NCBI GenBank assembly: GCA_018883545.1
Contig: JAHLEH010000011.1
Coordinates: forward strand, 25,796 to 89,795
Length of the DNA stretch: 64,000 bases
From: Marixanthotalea marina
GTDB taxonomy: Bacteria; Bacteroidota; Bacteroidia; Flavobacteriales; Flavobacteriaceae
Direction: 5' to 3'
The notes beneath the pieces are model-generated. The model had not been told where the DNA came from and ran no database searches. It saw nothing but the letters and a program-made list of their open reading frames with translations. Made by a program: the position numbers and the translations under genes. Below are positions 45,025 to 53,951 of this stretch, piece by piece (the first letter of the stretch is position 1; every line of letters starts with the position of its first letter).

Positions 45025-46041
45025 ATGATTAGAAAGGCCCTTTCTCTTTTTTGTTTGTTTTTTAGCATCTTAACTATGGCACAAGTTGGGGGAGAATCTA
45101 CATACCAATTTCTTAACTTGGTATCTTCGCCAAGACAAGCAGCTTTGGGAGGTAAGGTATTTACCAATGTAGATTATGATGTTACGCAACCTTTGATCAA
45201 CCCCGCTACTATAAATATGGATATGGACAATCAGCTGGCTTTGAATTATACCAGTTATCTTGGAGGTATTAGTTATGGATCGGCGGCTTATGCCTATACG
45301 GTAGATAGACGTACACAAACATTTCACGGGGGTTTTAACTATATAAATTATGGGTCGTTTGATGGGTATGATGAAGATGGTAATAGTACGGGGTCGTTTT
45401 CAGGGAGTGAAGCCGCTTTGTCTTTAGGTTATGCGTTGCAGATAGGCTATTCCGATTTTTACTTTGGTGCCAATGTTAAATTCATAACCTCTAAATTAGA
45501 ACAATATTCATCTTTTGGGATAGCTACCGATTTAGGATTAATCTATATTGATGAGGACTTGGATTTCAATGCTACACTTGTTATTCGTAATTTAGGGACA
45601 CAATTAACAACCTATGCCGGCCAACAAGAGCCGTTACCTTTTGAAGTTGGTTTTGGATTGTCGCAAACGTTGGAATATGTTCCCATTCGTTGGCATGTTA
45701 CTCTTGAGAATTTGCAAGATTGGCCTATTGCTAGACCTAATCCTGCTCGTGTAACGAGTGATTTGGGAGGCAATCAGGAACCAGAGAAAATAGGGTTTAT
45801 GGGTCAGGTTATAAGACATACCATTTTAGGGGTCGAGTTGTTTCCAGAAAAAGGCTTCAATGTTCGTTTGGGTTATAGTTTTAGAAGAGGAGAGGAGTTA
45901 AGAATTTTGGAACAGCGTAATTTTTCAGGCCTTTCAGCAGGGTTTTCAATAAAATTGAACCGTATGCGATTTAGTTATGCGCATGCCAAATACACAAGTG
46001 CCGCCAATTCCAATTTTTTTGGATTGCAAATAGATTTATAA
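45025..46041 (+). CDS. porQ: T9SS attachment-complex protein PorQ
   Basis: 338 residues, signal peptide ending at TMAQ, FadL/PorV-like beta barrel. Diagnostic start GGESTYQFLNLVSSPRQAAL, later FHGGFNYINYGSFDGYDEDG and VELFPEKGFNVRLGYSFRR. PorQ partners with PorZ, PorU and PorV to attach type IX secreted proteins to the surface. Followed by cmk, a gene order I recall from other Bacteroidota. Confidence 0.92.
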   Translation: MIRKALSLFCLFFSILTMAQVGGESTYQFLNLVSSPRQAALGGKVFTNVDYDVTQPLINPATINMDMDNQLALNYTSYLGGISYGSAAYAYTVDRRTQTFHGGFNYINYGSFDGYDEDGNSTGSFSGSEAALSLGYALQIGYSDFYFGANVKFITSKLEQYSSFGIATDLGLIYIDEDLDFNATLVIRNLGTQLTTYAGQQEPLPFEVGFGLSQTLEYVPIRWHVTLENLQDWPIARPNPARVTSDLGGNQEPEKIGFMGQVIRHTILGVELFPEKGFNVRLGYSFRRGEELRILEQRNFSGLSAGFSIKLNRMRFSYAHAKYTSAANSNFFGLQIDL

Positions 46042-46105
46042 TAGAGAAAGGGTTGAAGTTAGCTAAAGTTATGAGTAATTAAAGTTAAAAGTTAATTTTG
46101 TCTAA

Positions 46106-46238
46106 CCAACAACCAACAACCAACAACCAACAACCAACAACCAACAACCAACAACCAACAACCAACAACCAACAACCAACAACCAACAACCAACAACCAA
46201 CAACCAACAACCAACAACCAACAACCAACAACCAGCAA
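46106..46238. repeat. Heptanucleotide tandem array (CCAACAA)18 plus one variant copy
   Basis: Eighteen perfect copies of CCAACAA (46106-46231) and one CCAGCAA copy, ending 3 bases before the cmk ATG. The frame of cmk runs back through the array and a TTG at 46098 would add (NNQQPTT)n, but this is most likely leader. The array forms the whole visible 5' leader of cmk. Confidence 0.98.
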
Positions 46239-46241
46239 CTA

Positions 46242-46937
46242 ATGAAAAAAATAACCATAGCTATAGATGGCTTTTCGTCTACTGGTAAAAGTACTTTGGC
46301 TAAGCATTTGGCAAATCATTTTGGCTATACGTATGTTGATTCCGGTGCTATGTACAGAACGGTTACGTTGTATGCTATGCAGCACGGTCTAATTGATGAA
46401 AACAATTTTGACAAGGAGAAGTTGATAAGTCATTTAAAAAACATTGAAATCAGTTTTATTTTCAACAAAGCACTTGGTTTTGCAGAGGTTTACTTAAATG
46501 GTGTTAATGTAGAAAATGAAATTAGGTCTTTGGAAGTTTCTAATCACGTAAGTAAAGTAGCGGCTGTATCAGAAGTAAGAAGCAAACTGGTTGAACAGCA
46601 ACACAAAATGGGAAAAAACAAAGGTGTGGTTATGGATGGCAGGGATATTGGTACGGTGGTTTTTCCTGATGCGGAATTGAAATTATTTTTAACCGCAAGT
46701 GCCGAAACCAGAGCTAAACGACGTTTTAATGAACTTAAAAAGCGCGGCGATAATGTATTGTTTGAGGACGTTTTAAAAAATGTTGAGGAACGTGATTATA
46801 TCGATTCCCATCGAAAGGATTCTCCGTTAGTCAAAGCCGACGATGCTAAAGAAATTGATAACTCAAATATGACTAAAGAAGATCAGTTTGAAATTGCTAA
46901 AAACTTGGTGGACAAAATACTTGAAAGTCAAAAATGA
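46242..46937 (+). CDS. cmk: Cytidylate kinase
   Basis: 231 residues from ATG 46242. P-loop IDGFSSTGKSTLAKHLA, GAMYRTVTL, DGRDIGTVVFPDAELK and RAKRRFNEL are the NMP-kinase signatures of bacterial Cmk. Phosphorylates CMP and dCMP. FSSTGKS replaces the more usual GPAGSGKS-like loop, as in other Bacteroidota. Downstream of porQ; convergent with the LysM gene. Confidence 0.96.
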   Translation: MKKITIAIDGFSSTGKSTLAKHLANHFGYTYVDSGAMYRTVTLYAMQHGLIDENNFDKEKLISHLKNIEISFIFNKALGFAEVYLNGVNVENEIRSLEVSNHVSKVAAVSEVRSKLVEQQHKMGKNKGVVMDGRDIGTVVFPDAELKLFLTASAETRAKRRFNELKKRGDNVLFEDVLKNVEERDYIDSHRKDSPLVKADDAKEIDNSNMTKEDQFEIAKNLVDKILESQK

Positions 46938-46967
46938 AAAGAGTGGCTAAATGCCACTCTTTTTCGG
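46937..46967. terminator. Bidirectional terminator between cmk and the LysM gene
   Basis: AAAAGAGTGGC / GCCACTCTTTT stem, 11 bp, loop TAAAT, A and T runs on either side, starting at the cmk stop. Confidence 0.92.
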
Positions 46968-47348
46968 TTATAAATTTGGAATAATCAATTCTTGGTCCGG
47001 ATAAATTAAATCGGGATTTTTCAATATGTCGGTATTCGCTTTAAAAATGGCTTGGTATTTCATTGGGTCGCCGTAATAATGCTTGGCAATTTTCCCTAAA
47101 GTTTCGCCGCTTTTTACAACATGCCTGTGGTAAATACTGGTGTCTTCAACACGTATGTCGGCTTTAATGTCTGTTGGTTTCTCACCACCAATTTCTTTAA
47201 TCAAATCCCACAGAATGTTTTTTTCATACTGCGTTTTAGTGGTTCCTTTAATTTTTAAGATACCGTTTTCTTCTTGTACGTCTCCGTCTTTTACGTTTAA
47301 TTTTTCACCTAGGTCAAGTACTTTTTGGTATTTAGATTTTGTAGTCAT
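46968..47348 (-). CDS. BON-LysM protein, Kbp/YgaU-like
   Basis: 126 residues. An N-terminal BON-like domain (VQEENGILKIKGTTKTQYEK) is followed by a C-terminal LysM domain (HVVKSGETLGKIAKHYYGD and DLIYPDQELIIP). No signal peptide, as in E. coli Kbp, a cytoplasmic potassium-binding protein. Function here inferred by layout. Confidence 0.88.
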   Translation of the reverse strand: MTTKSKYQKVLDLGEKLNVKDGDVQEENGILKIKGTTKTQYEKNILWDLIKEIGGEKPTDIKADIRVEDTSIYHRHVVKSGETLGKIAKHYYGDPMKYQAIFKANTDILKNPDLIYPDQELIIPNL

Positions 47349-47481
47349 AATCCTTTAAAATTTAATAGTGTTATAGTTACTAAATATAGCAACAAAAAGC
47401 CTGATTTCATATTAAATTTTTATTAAATGAAATGTTGTTTAATTTGTTAGATTCAAATTAGGCTAATTCATTCAAATTCTG

Positions 47482-47589
47482 TATTTTTGCACTCCTTTTG
47501 GCAAGACATAGGATAGACAGAAGGAATGGACAAAACATAATTTTAACGCTTCTGTGTGTTATTGCTTAAATCTTCCTAGGCATACAGAA
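47482..47589 (+). promoter_or_regulatory. Promoter and structured leader of rpsA
   Basis: TATTTTTG (47482-47489) is a perfect -7 box. The roughly 110-base leader includes TTCTGTGTG (47550-47558) pairing with CATACAGAA (47581-47589), a 9-bp stem with one G-U pair, ending 19 bases before the ATG. A role in S1 autoregulation is inferred. Confidence 0.5.
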
Positions 47590-47608
47590 TACAAATTTTA
47601 ATCAGCAC

Positions 47609-49462
47609 ATGGCTGAAAAAGCAAAACAAGCTGAAGTAGAAGCAGCAGCTGAAACTGAAGTAAAAGAAGCTCCAGCAGTATCTGAAGCTCAATCAAATCC
47701 AGAAAAATTCTTAGAAAACTTTAATTGGCACAATTACCAAGAAGGTATTGATGAGGTTGATGACAAGCAATTAAAAGAATTTGAAAAATTAGTAGCAGAA
47801 AACTTCGTTGACACTTTAGATGATGAAGTTGTAATTGGTACAGTGGTACACATTACCGATAGAGATGCTATTATTGACATCAATGCGAAATCTGAAGGTG
47901 TTATCTCATTAAACGAGTTCCGCTACAATCCTAACTTAAAAGTTGGAGATAAAGTAGAGGTATTGATTGATGTTCGTGAAGACGCTACAGGTCAATTGGT
48001 ATTGTCTCATAGAAAAGCACGTGTTATTAAAGCTTGGGATCGTGTTAATGCGGCCCATGAGTCTGGTGAAATCGTTAACGGTTTTGTAAAATGTAGAACT
48101 AAAGGTGGTATGATTGTAGATGTTTTTGGCATCGAAGCATTCTTGCCAGGTTCTCAAATTGACGTAAAACCAATTAGAGATTACGACCAGTACGTAAATA
48201 AAACTATGGAATTCAAAGTGGTTAAAATCAACCACGAATTCAAAAACGTTGTTGTTTCACATAAAGCACTTATCGAGGCTGACATTGAAGAACAGAAAAA
48301 AGAAATCATTGGTCAGTTAGAAAAAGGTCAAGTATTGGAAGGTGTTGTTAAAAACATTACATCTTACGGTGTGTTTATTGATCTTGGTGGTGTAGATGGA
48401 TTAATCCACATTACAGACCTTTCTTGGTCTCGCATTAACCATCCAAATGAGATTGTTGAGTTGGATCAAAAACTTAACGTGGTAATCCTTGATTTTGATG
48501 AAGATAAGTCAAGAATCCAATTAGGGTTGAAACAATTAAGCAAACACCCTTGGGAAGCTTTAGCCGATACAGTTGCTGTAGGCGATAAAGTAAAAGGTAA
48601 AGTGGTTGTAATTGCAGATTACGGTGCATTTATCGAGGTAGCTGATGGTGTTGAAGGATTAATCCACGTATCTGAAATGTCTTGGTCTACACACTTACGT
48701 TCTGCTCAAGATTTCGTTTCTGTAGGAGATGAAGTAGAGGCAGTTATCTTGACTTTAGATAGAGACGAGCGTAAAATGTCACTTGGCATCAAGCAATTAA
48801 CTGCTGATCCTTGGACGGATATTACAACTAAATACCCATTAGGCTCTAAGCATGTTGGTGTAGTTCGTAACTTCACAAACTTTGGTGTATTCGTAGAATT
48901 AGAAGAAGGTATTGACGGATTGATTTACATCTCAGATTTATCTTGGACTAAGAAAATTAAGCACCCAAGCGAGTTCTGTGCAGTTGGTGATAAATTAGAT
49001 GTTATCGTATTAGAATTGGATGTTGAAGGTCGTAAACTAAGTTTAGGTCATAAACAAACAACCGAAAATCCTTGGGATGCATACGAAACCGAATTTGCAT
49101 TAGATACTGTTCATGAAGCAGAAATCTCTGAAATAGTTGACAAAGGAGCTACTGTAGAGTTTAACGATGATATTGTTGCTTTTGTACCTTCTCGTCACTT
49201 AGAAAAAGAAGATGGCAGTAAATTGAAACAAGGTGAAAAAGCTGAGTTCAAAATCATTGAATTTAACAAAGAGTTTAAGCGTGTTGTAGCATCTCATACT
49301 GCTGTATTTAAAGCAGAAGAAGCTGCCAACGTGAAAGCGGCCGTTAAAAAAGCGGAAGCTGCAGCTGCAGAAGCAAAACCAACATTAGGTGATGCCAATG
49401 AAGCGTTGCAAGCTCTTAAAGATAAAATGGATGGTAAACCTGCAAAAAAAGCAAAAAAATAA
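47609..49462 (+). CDS. rpsA: 30S ribosomal protein S1
   Basis: 617 residues with six S1 OB-fold repeats (starting about residues 70, 155, 240, 325, 410 and 500), clearest at GVVKNITSYGVFIDLGGVDG and DGLIYISDLSW. Acidic/Ala-rich N-terminus and an Ala/Lys-rich C-terminus. Binds mRNA at the 30S platform and helps start translation, which matters here because Shine-Dalgarno sites are rare. Confidence 0.96.
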   Translation: MAEKAKQAEVEAAAETEVKEAPAVSEAQSNPEKFLENFNWHNYQEGIDEVDDKQLKEFEKLVAENFVDTLDDEVVIGTVVHITDRDAIIDINAKSEGVISLNEFRYNPNLKVGDKVEVLIDVREDATGQLVLSHRKARVIKAWDRVNAAHESGEIVNGFVKCRTKGGMIVDVFGIEAFLPGSQIDVKPIRDYDQYVNKTMEFKVVKINHEFKNVVVSHKALIEADIEEQKKEIIGQLEKGQVLEGVVKNITSYGVFIDLGGVDGLIHITDLSWSRINHPNEIVELDQKLNVVILDFDEDKSRIQLGLKQLSKHPWEALADTVAVGDKVKGKVVVIADYGAFIEVADGVEGLIHVSEMSWSTHLRSAQDFVSVGDEVEAVILTLDRDERKMSLGIKQLTADPWTDITTKYPLGSKHVGVVRNFTNFGVFVELEEGIDGLIYISDLSWTKKIKHPSEFCAVGDKLDVIVLELDVEGRKLSLGHKQTTENPWDAYETEFALDTVHEAEISEIVDKGATVEFNDDIVAFVPSRHLEKEDGSKLKQGEKAEFKIIEFNKEFKRVVASHTAVFKAEEAANVKAAVKKAEAAAAEAKPTLGDANEALQALKDKMDGKPAKKAKK

Positions 49463-49473
49463 TTTTTTTTGAC

Positions 49474-49500
49474 AGTCCTGTTTTAAGCAGGAATCCATTA
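49474..49500. repeat. Diverged GATTCCTGC-type repeat after rpsA
   Basis: Reads TGACAGTCCTG, a short spacer, then CAGGAATCCA; its reverse complement matches the hairpin at 28611-28636. Confidence 0.6.
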
Positions 49501-49509
49501 TAGAATTAA

Positions 49510-49540
49510 AAGCCTCCAAGAAATTGGAGGCTTTTTTTAT
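49510..49540 (+). terminator. Terminator of rpsA
   Basis: AAGCCTCCAA / TTGGAGGCTT stem, 10 bp, GAAA tetraloop, T-run. Confidence 0.95.
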
Positions 49541-49544
49541 ACCT

Positions 49545-49682
49545 CATTTTTTGGCTGTCGCTCAAGACAGGGTAAAGTGAAGCAATTTTATAATTTTTTT
49601 AATCTAAACATGATCAAAAATGTTTGTTATTTTTATTCTATTTCAAAGGATTACTTCGTCTTTCCACTTCCTCGTAATGACA
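49545..49682. repeat. Partial CGTCATTRCGAG element before pyrR
   Basis: Right end CTCGTAATGACA intact, inner GAAGCAATTTTA and GGATTACTTCG present, left end decayed. It occupies most of the 302-base gap between rpsA and pyrR; no PyrR attenuator hairpin is obvious. Confidence 0.6.
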
Positions 49683-49731
49683 ATTAAAGATAAATCACCT
49701 AACAACTACTTTAGTTTTTAAATTTTTCCAT

Positions 49732-49739
49732 TACCTTTG
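49732..49739 (+). promoter_or_regulatory. -7 box of pyrR-pyrB
   Basis: TACCTTTG matches TAnnTTTG, 25 bases before the pyrR ATG. Confidence 0.6.
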
Positions 49740-49764
49740 TACCCCAGATACGTTTGGACAGTAT

Positions 49765-50304
49765 ATGAGTCAGAAAGTTTTACTTAACGCAAAAGAGGTA
49801 AACATCATTCTTCACCGATTGGCTTGTCAACTTATTGAAAAACACAACGACTTCTCAAATACAACTTTAATAGGCCTGCAGCCTAGAGGCATTTATTTGG
49901 CCAATAGAATAGCCAAAATATTAAAAGAGGAGTATAAGGTGAAGAATATCCAGTTAGGCTATTTAGATATCACGTTTTACAGGGACGATTTTAGAAGAGG
50001 CGATAAAACACTTGAAGCTAATAAAACAGAAATCAATTTTATTGTTGAAGATAAAAATGTGGTTTTTATAGATGATGTTCTTTACACTGGAAGAAGTATA
50101 CGCTCGGCACTAACGGCTATTCAGTCGTTCGGAAGACCTAAACAAATAGAATTGTTAACGCTTATAGATAGGCGTTTTAGCCGACATTTGCCCATACAGC
50201 CAGATTATAGAGGCAGACAAGTTGATGTGATCAACAATGAAAAAGTAAAGGTGAACTGGCTGGAAAACGAACAGGAAGATACGGTGTATTTAATTGAAAA
50301 ATAA
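49765..50304 (+). CDS. pyrR: Pyrimidine regulator/uracil phosphoribosyltransferase PyrR
   Basis: 179 residues, type I phosphoribosyltransferase fold. PRPP loop VVFIDDVLYTGRSIRSAL; start LLNAKEVNIILHRLACQLIE; LIDRRFSRHLPIQPDYRGR. PyrR binds pyr mRNA in Gram-positives and also has UPRT activity; in Bacteroidota its regulatory mode is less clear. Directly before pyrB (11 bases), so it likely governs that operon. Confidence 0.93.
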   Translation: MSQKVLLNAKEVNIILHRLACQLIEKHNDFSNTTLIGLQPRGIYLANRIAKILKEEYKVKNIQLGYLDITFYRDDFRRGDKTLEANKTEINFIVEDKNVVFIDDVLYTGRSIRSALTAIQSFGRPKQIELLTLIDRRFSRHLPIQPDYRGRQVDVINNEKVKVNWLENEQEDTVYLIEK

Positions 50305-50315
50305 CTAATTAAGCA

Positions 50316-51245
50316 ATGAGTGAATTAAGTGTAAACCACTTATTAGGAATTAAATATCTTAACCAAAAAGATATCCAACTTATTTTTGAAACTGCTGATC
50401 ACTTCAAAGAAGTAATCAATAGACCCATTAAAAAAGTGCCTTCACTTAGAGATATTACCATTGCCAATTTGTTTTTCGAAAATTCTACCAGAACAAAATT
50501 ATCTTTCGAACTGGCAGAAAAACGCTTATCTGCCGATGTGCTTAATTTTTCATCGTCGCAATCCTCTGTAAAAAAAGGAGAAACCCTTATAGATACCGTC
50601 AACAATATACTTTCCATGAAAGTAGATATGGTAGTGATGCGGCATCCCAACCCCGGTGCCGGTGTCTTTTTGTCTAAACATGTGAAGGCTAGTATTGTAA
50701 ATGCGGGTGACGGAGCACACGAACACCCAACGCAAGCTTTGTTGGACTCGTATTCTATACGTGAAAAACTTGGTGATGTAAATGGAAAAAAAGTCGTGAT
50801 TGTGGGCGATATATTGCACAGCAGGGTAGCGCTTTCAAACATATATGCCTTACAGCTTCAAGGAGCTCAAGTGATGGTTTGCGGACCAAAAACACTCATT
50901 CCCAAATATATTGATAAACTTGGAGTAAAAGTTGAAACCAATCTAACTAAGGCATTGAATTGGTGTGATGTAGCAAACATGCTTAGAGTGCAAAACGAGC
51001 GCATGGATATTAGTTATTTTCCATCCACAAGAGAATATACACAACAATTCGGAGTTAATAAAAAGTTATTGGATTCTTTAGATAAAGAGATTGTAATCAT
51101 GCACCCGGGTCCTATAAATAGAGGTGTGGAAATAACCAGTGATGTGGCAGACTCCAAACAATCCATAATCTTAAACCAAGTTCAAAACGGCGTGGCCATA
51201 CGAATGGCTGTTATCTATTTATTGGCTTCAAAAATAAAACAGTAG
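50316..51245 (+). CDS. pyrB: Aspartate carbamoyltransferase catalytic chain
   Basis: 309 residues. Carbamoyl phosphate motif FFENSTRTKLSFELA, then MRHPNPGAG, GDGAHEHPTQALLDSY and IMHPGPINRG. Condenses carbamoyl phosphate with aspartate in pyrimidine synthesis. No pyrI follows. Two bases before the next small gene, and downstream of pyrR. Confidence 0.97.
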   Translation: MSELSVNHLLGIKYLNQKDIQLIFETADHFKEVINRPIKKVPSLRDITIANLFFENSTRTKLSFELAEKRLSADVLNFSSSQSSVKKGETLIDTVNNILSMKVDMVVMRHPNPGAGVFLSKHVKASIVNAGDGAHEHPTQALLDSYSIREKLGDVNGKKVVIVGDILHSRVALSNIYALQLQGAQVMVCGPKTLIPKYIDKLGVKVETNLTKALNWCDVANMLRVQNERMDISYFPSTREYTQQFGVNKKLLDSLDKEIVIMHPGPINRGVEITSDVADSKQSIILNQVQNGVAIRMAVIYLLASKIKQ

Positions 51246-51247
51246 TT

Positions 51248-51580
51248 ATGATTATAGATCAGGACGGAAATATATCCATTATCACCCAAGAAAAAGCTAC
51301 TATTGTAGAGTTGGTAAAGAAAATCCAGAGTTTATATCCTAAATTCAGGAATAATAATATTATTGTAAGTTTATCTACGCTTAACAACCTTGGTTTGCAA
51401 GATGTGCTGGAATTTCTGGAACTTTCAAACACACACAGGGCAACGAAACATTCTTTTGTTATTGTAACAGATAAAATTAATTTAGATGTCGTTCCAGATG
51501 AAATCGTTGTCGTGCCAACCGTTCAAGAAGCTTACGATATTATTGAAATGGAAGAAATGGAACGTGATCTGGATTTTTGA
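51248..51580 (+). CDS. Small protein with STAS-like pattern
   Basis: 110 residues, beta-alpha-beta-alpha pattern: ISIITQEKATIVELVKKI, NIIVSLSTLNNLGLQDVLEF, FVIVTDKINLDV, then an EAYDIIEMEEMERD helix. It resembles anti-sigma antagonist (STAS) folds, but I cannot identify a phosphorylatable Ser with certainty. Two bases after pyrB, 155 bases before rnz. The gap holds a GTTGTTTG / CAAACAAC hairpin (51686-51719) before rnz. Function unknown. Confidence 0.55.
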   Translation: MIIDQDGNISIITQEKATIVELVKKIQSLYPKFRNNNIIVSLSTLNNLGLQDVLEFLELSNTHRATKHSFVIVTDKINLDVVPDEIVVVPTVQEAYDIIEMEEMERDLDF

Positions 51581-51735
51581 TGTTTGTGCGTTAGTTGTTT
51601 CGTCGTTTAGCTGATCGCCTTTAGAACAACACGATTAACAAATCAAGCTAATTAAAATGTAATTTAGATTTTTAAATAGTAGGTTGTTGTTTGATTGACA
51701 CGGCTCAACAACAAACAACTTGACAACTCACAATA

Positions 51736-52641
51736 ATGAAGTTAACAATATTAGGTTGCTATAGTGCCACACCAAGAGCTTTAACCAATACAACATCCCA
51801 AGTATTGGAAATAAGTAACCATATGTTTTTAATTGATTGTGGCGAAGGTACTCAGGTTCAGCTTAGAAAAAACAAAATCAAATTCAACCGCATTAAGCAT
51901 ATTTTTATATCCCATTTACATGGTGACCATTTTTTTGGTTTGGTGGGATTAATATCTACTTTTAGATTGTTGACCAGGGAAGCCGATTTACATGTTTACG
52001 GACCTGAAGGTATAAAGGAAGTCATTACGCTTCAAATGAAACTATCTGATTCTTGGACCAATTATAACTTATTCATTCACGAATTGAAATCTAAAGAATC
52101 TGAGCTCATTTTTGAAGATGAATCTGTGGAAGTGCATACCGTTCCGTTAGATCATAGGGTTTACACCAATGGTTTTCTATTTAAAGAAAAAGTAGGTTTG
52201 CGGAAACTTGATATTGAAGCCGTAGAAGAAGCCAATATAGATATAGCGTATTTTAGAAAATTAAAACAAGGCTTTGATGTAAAGAATGAAGACGGTGTAC
52301 TTATAGACAATAAAAAAGTAACTAAACCTGCCCCAAAACCAAAAAGTTATGCGTTTTGTAGTGATACCATGTACAAAGAAGCTATTGTGCCTATTATAAA
52401 AGATGTAGATGTATTGTACCACGAATCCACTTTTTTGGAAAAGCACGCGCATTTGGCCAAAAAAACAAAACATGCTACTGCAAAGGAAGCTGCTAAGATA
52501 GCCAATGCGGCCAATGTAAAAACGTTGCTTTTGGGTCATTACTCAACACGTTACAACGATTTAGATCTTTTTAAATCGGAAGCAAAAGAAGTGTTTAGCA
52601 ATGTTAAATTGAGTGAGGACGGTAAGGTTTTTAAGTTTTAA
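51736..52641 (+). CDS. rnz: Ribonuclease Z
   Basis: 301 residues, metallo-beta-lactamase fold. Zn ligands in SHLHGDHFFGL, further His in DHRVYTNGFLF, CSDTMY, and the C-terminal LLLGHYSTRY. Trims the 3' trailer of tRNA precursors. Its last 11 bases overlap the convergent gene. Confidence 0.96.
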   Translation: MKLTILGCYSATPRALTNTTSQVLEISNHMFLIDCGEGTQVQLRKNKIKFNRIKHIFISHLHGDHFFGLVGLISTFRLLTREADLHVYGPEGIKEVITLQMKLSDSWTNYNLFIHELKSKESELIFEDESVEVHTVPLDHRVYTNGFLFKEKVGLRKLDIEAVEEANIDIAYFRKLKQGFDVKNEDGVLIDNKKVTKPAPKPKSYAFCSDTMYKEAIVPIIKDVDVLYHESTFLEKHAHLAKKTKHATAKEAAKIANAANVKTLLLGHYSTRYNDLDLFKSEAKEVFSNVKLSEDGKVFKF

Positions 52642-53044
52642 GTTCTTTGATGTTTAGTACCCAGTCAATGGCTTCATCTAAAAACATGCATCGCTTGATG
52701 CTTTTCTTTGAAAAGCGTTTTTCCATAGTGGCATTCATGTAAGATATATTGGTGTAGGTAACAAAGGCACTGGCGACAATTTTATCGAATTCTTCATCAA
52801 TTTTGCTGTACAAATGCGGGTCTATAGAATATGAATTTATTCTGTTTGAAATAAAACCTATTTTTTTATCGCCATAAAAATCAACCAAGTGACTCATTAG
52901 GTTTTTTATTTTGCCATAATCAAGATGAACACCTTCGTAAATTTCGGCTAGATAGAATTTATCACAAAAATAAAAATCACCATAAGGTGTTTGAATTTTG
53001 TGTGACTTTAATAGCTTATAATATCTGGAACTTTCAAACTTCAC
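52631..53044 (-). CDS. Conserved-looking small protein, SpoIIAA/STAS-like layout
   Basis: 137 residues, mixed alpha/beta: DFYFCDKFYLAEI, LDYGKIKNLMSHLVDFYGDK, IGFISNRINSYS, then ASAFVTYTNISYMNATMEKR and a final CMFLDEAIDWV helix. Similar layout to SpoIIAA/SEC14-like small proteins, not proven. Tail-to-tail with rnz with an 11-base overlap. Confidence 0.55.
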   Translation of the reverse strand: MKFESSRYYKLLKSHKIQTPYGDFYFCDKFYLAEIYEGVHLDYGKIKNLMSHLVDFYGDKKIGFISNRINSYSIDPHLYSKIDEEFDKIVASAFVTYTNISYMNATMEKRFSKKSIKRCMFLDEAIDWVLNIKELKT

Positions 53045-53141
53045 GCTCTTGTATATTTTTCTGACGAATCGAATTTAGTAAGTTTTTTATTATAATAATA
53101 ATTTTGAACTAAGTATTTAAAATTTCGTTATTTTGTATTCT

Positions 53142-53786
53142 ATGAGTAACGATTTAAGTAATTACAGGAAATCTTATGAAAAAGGGGAGTTGTTGGAAAG
53201 CAATATTCCTGAAAACCCTATGGAATTGTTTAAAAAATGGTTTCATGAGGTAGATGGTATTTTCAATGAGGAAACCAACGCCATGACCATATCTACATTT
53301 GGCTTAGATGGTTATCCAAAAAATAGGATTGTGTTGCTTAAAAAGTTTACTTATGAGGGCTTTATTTTTTTTACGAATTACGATAGCGAAAAAGGAAGAG
53401 CCATTGCTGTCAACCCCAATGTATGTCTATCTTTTTTTTGGCAGGGGGCCGAGCGTCAAATTATAATTAAAGGCAAAGCGGAAAAAATAGCCAAAAACCT
53501 AAGTGATGGCTATTTTGAATCCCGTCCTAGGGGAAGTCAATTGGGAGCTTTGGTGTCTAATCAAAGTGAGGTTGTTGCCAACAGAGAAAGTTTGGAGGCT
53601 AAACTTCAATCGTTAGAAAAGGAATATGAAGGAAAAGAAGTGCCCAGACCAGACCATTGGGGCGGCTATATAGTAAAGCCCGTTGAAATAGAATTTTGGC
53701 AGGGAAGGCCCAATAGGCTGCATGACAGAATTAGATACAAACTTCTAGAAGACTATAATTGGTTAATTAATCGATTATCTCCTTAA
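53142..53786 (+). CDS. pdxH: Pyridoxamine/pyridoxine 5'-phosphate oxidase
   Basis: 214 residues from ATG 53142 (MSNDLSNYRKSYEKG). FMN-binding fold: TISTFGLDGYPKNRIVLLK, FFTNYDSEKGRA, LSFFWQGAERQIIIKG, SRPRGSQLGALVSNQS, and C-terminal EFWQGRPNRLHDRIRY. Makes pyridoxal 5'-phosphate. Stands alone. Confidence 0.97.
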   Translation: MSNDLSNYRKSYEKGELLESNIPENPMELFKKWFHEVDGIFNEETNAMTISTFGLDGYPKNRIVLLKKFTYEGFIFFTNYDSEKGRAIAVNPNVCLSFFWQGAERQIIIKGKAEKIAKNLSDGYFESRPRGSQLGALVSNQSEVVANRESLEAKLQSLEKEYEGKEVPRPDHWGGYIVKPVEIEFWQGRPNRLHDRIRYKLLEDYNWLINRLSP

Positions 53787-53951
53787 AAAAGCGTCCAAAT
53801 ACCATTTTTGTAAAATCAATTTTTGTTTCATCGGTAAAATATGCATTTTATCGATTTTAAATTTACCGTTTATCGAAATCTAAAGCTTAGATTATAGCAA
53901 TCTGCATAGAGTAAATAAATTTACAGAACCAAATCTAAATTTACTTAACCT

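Noticed and set aside
46098..46241. N-terminal extension of Cmk with NNQQPTT repeats from a TTG start
   Set aside because: Cmk begins normally at ATG 46242 (MKKITIAIDG); the extension is only the heptamer array read in frame and has no counterpart in the family. Kept as a repeat feature.
50399..50842. 147-residue open frame antisense to pyrB
   Set aside because: Shadow of a clearly coding gene; no recognisable motif.
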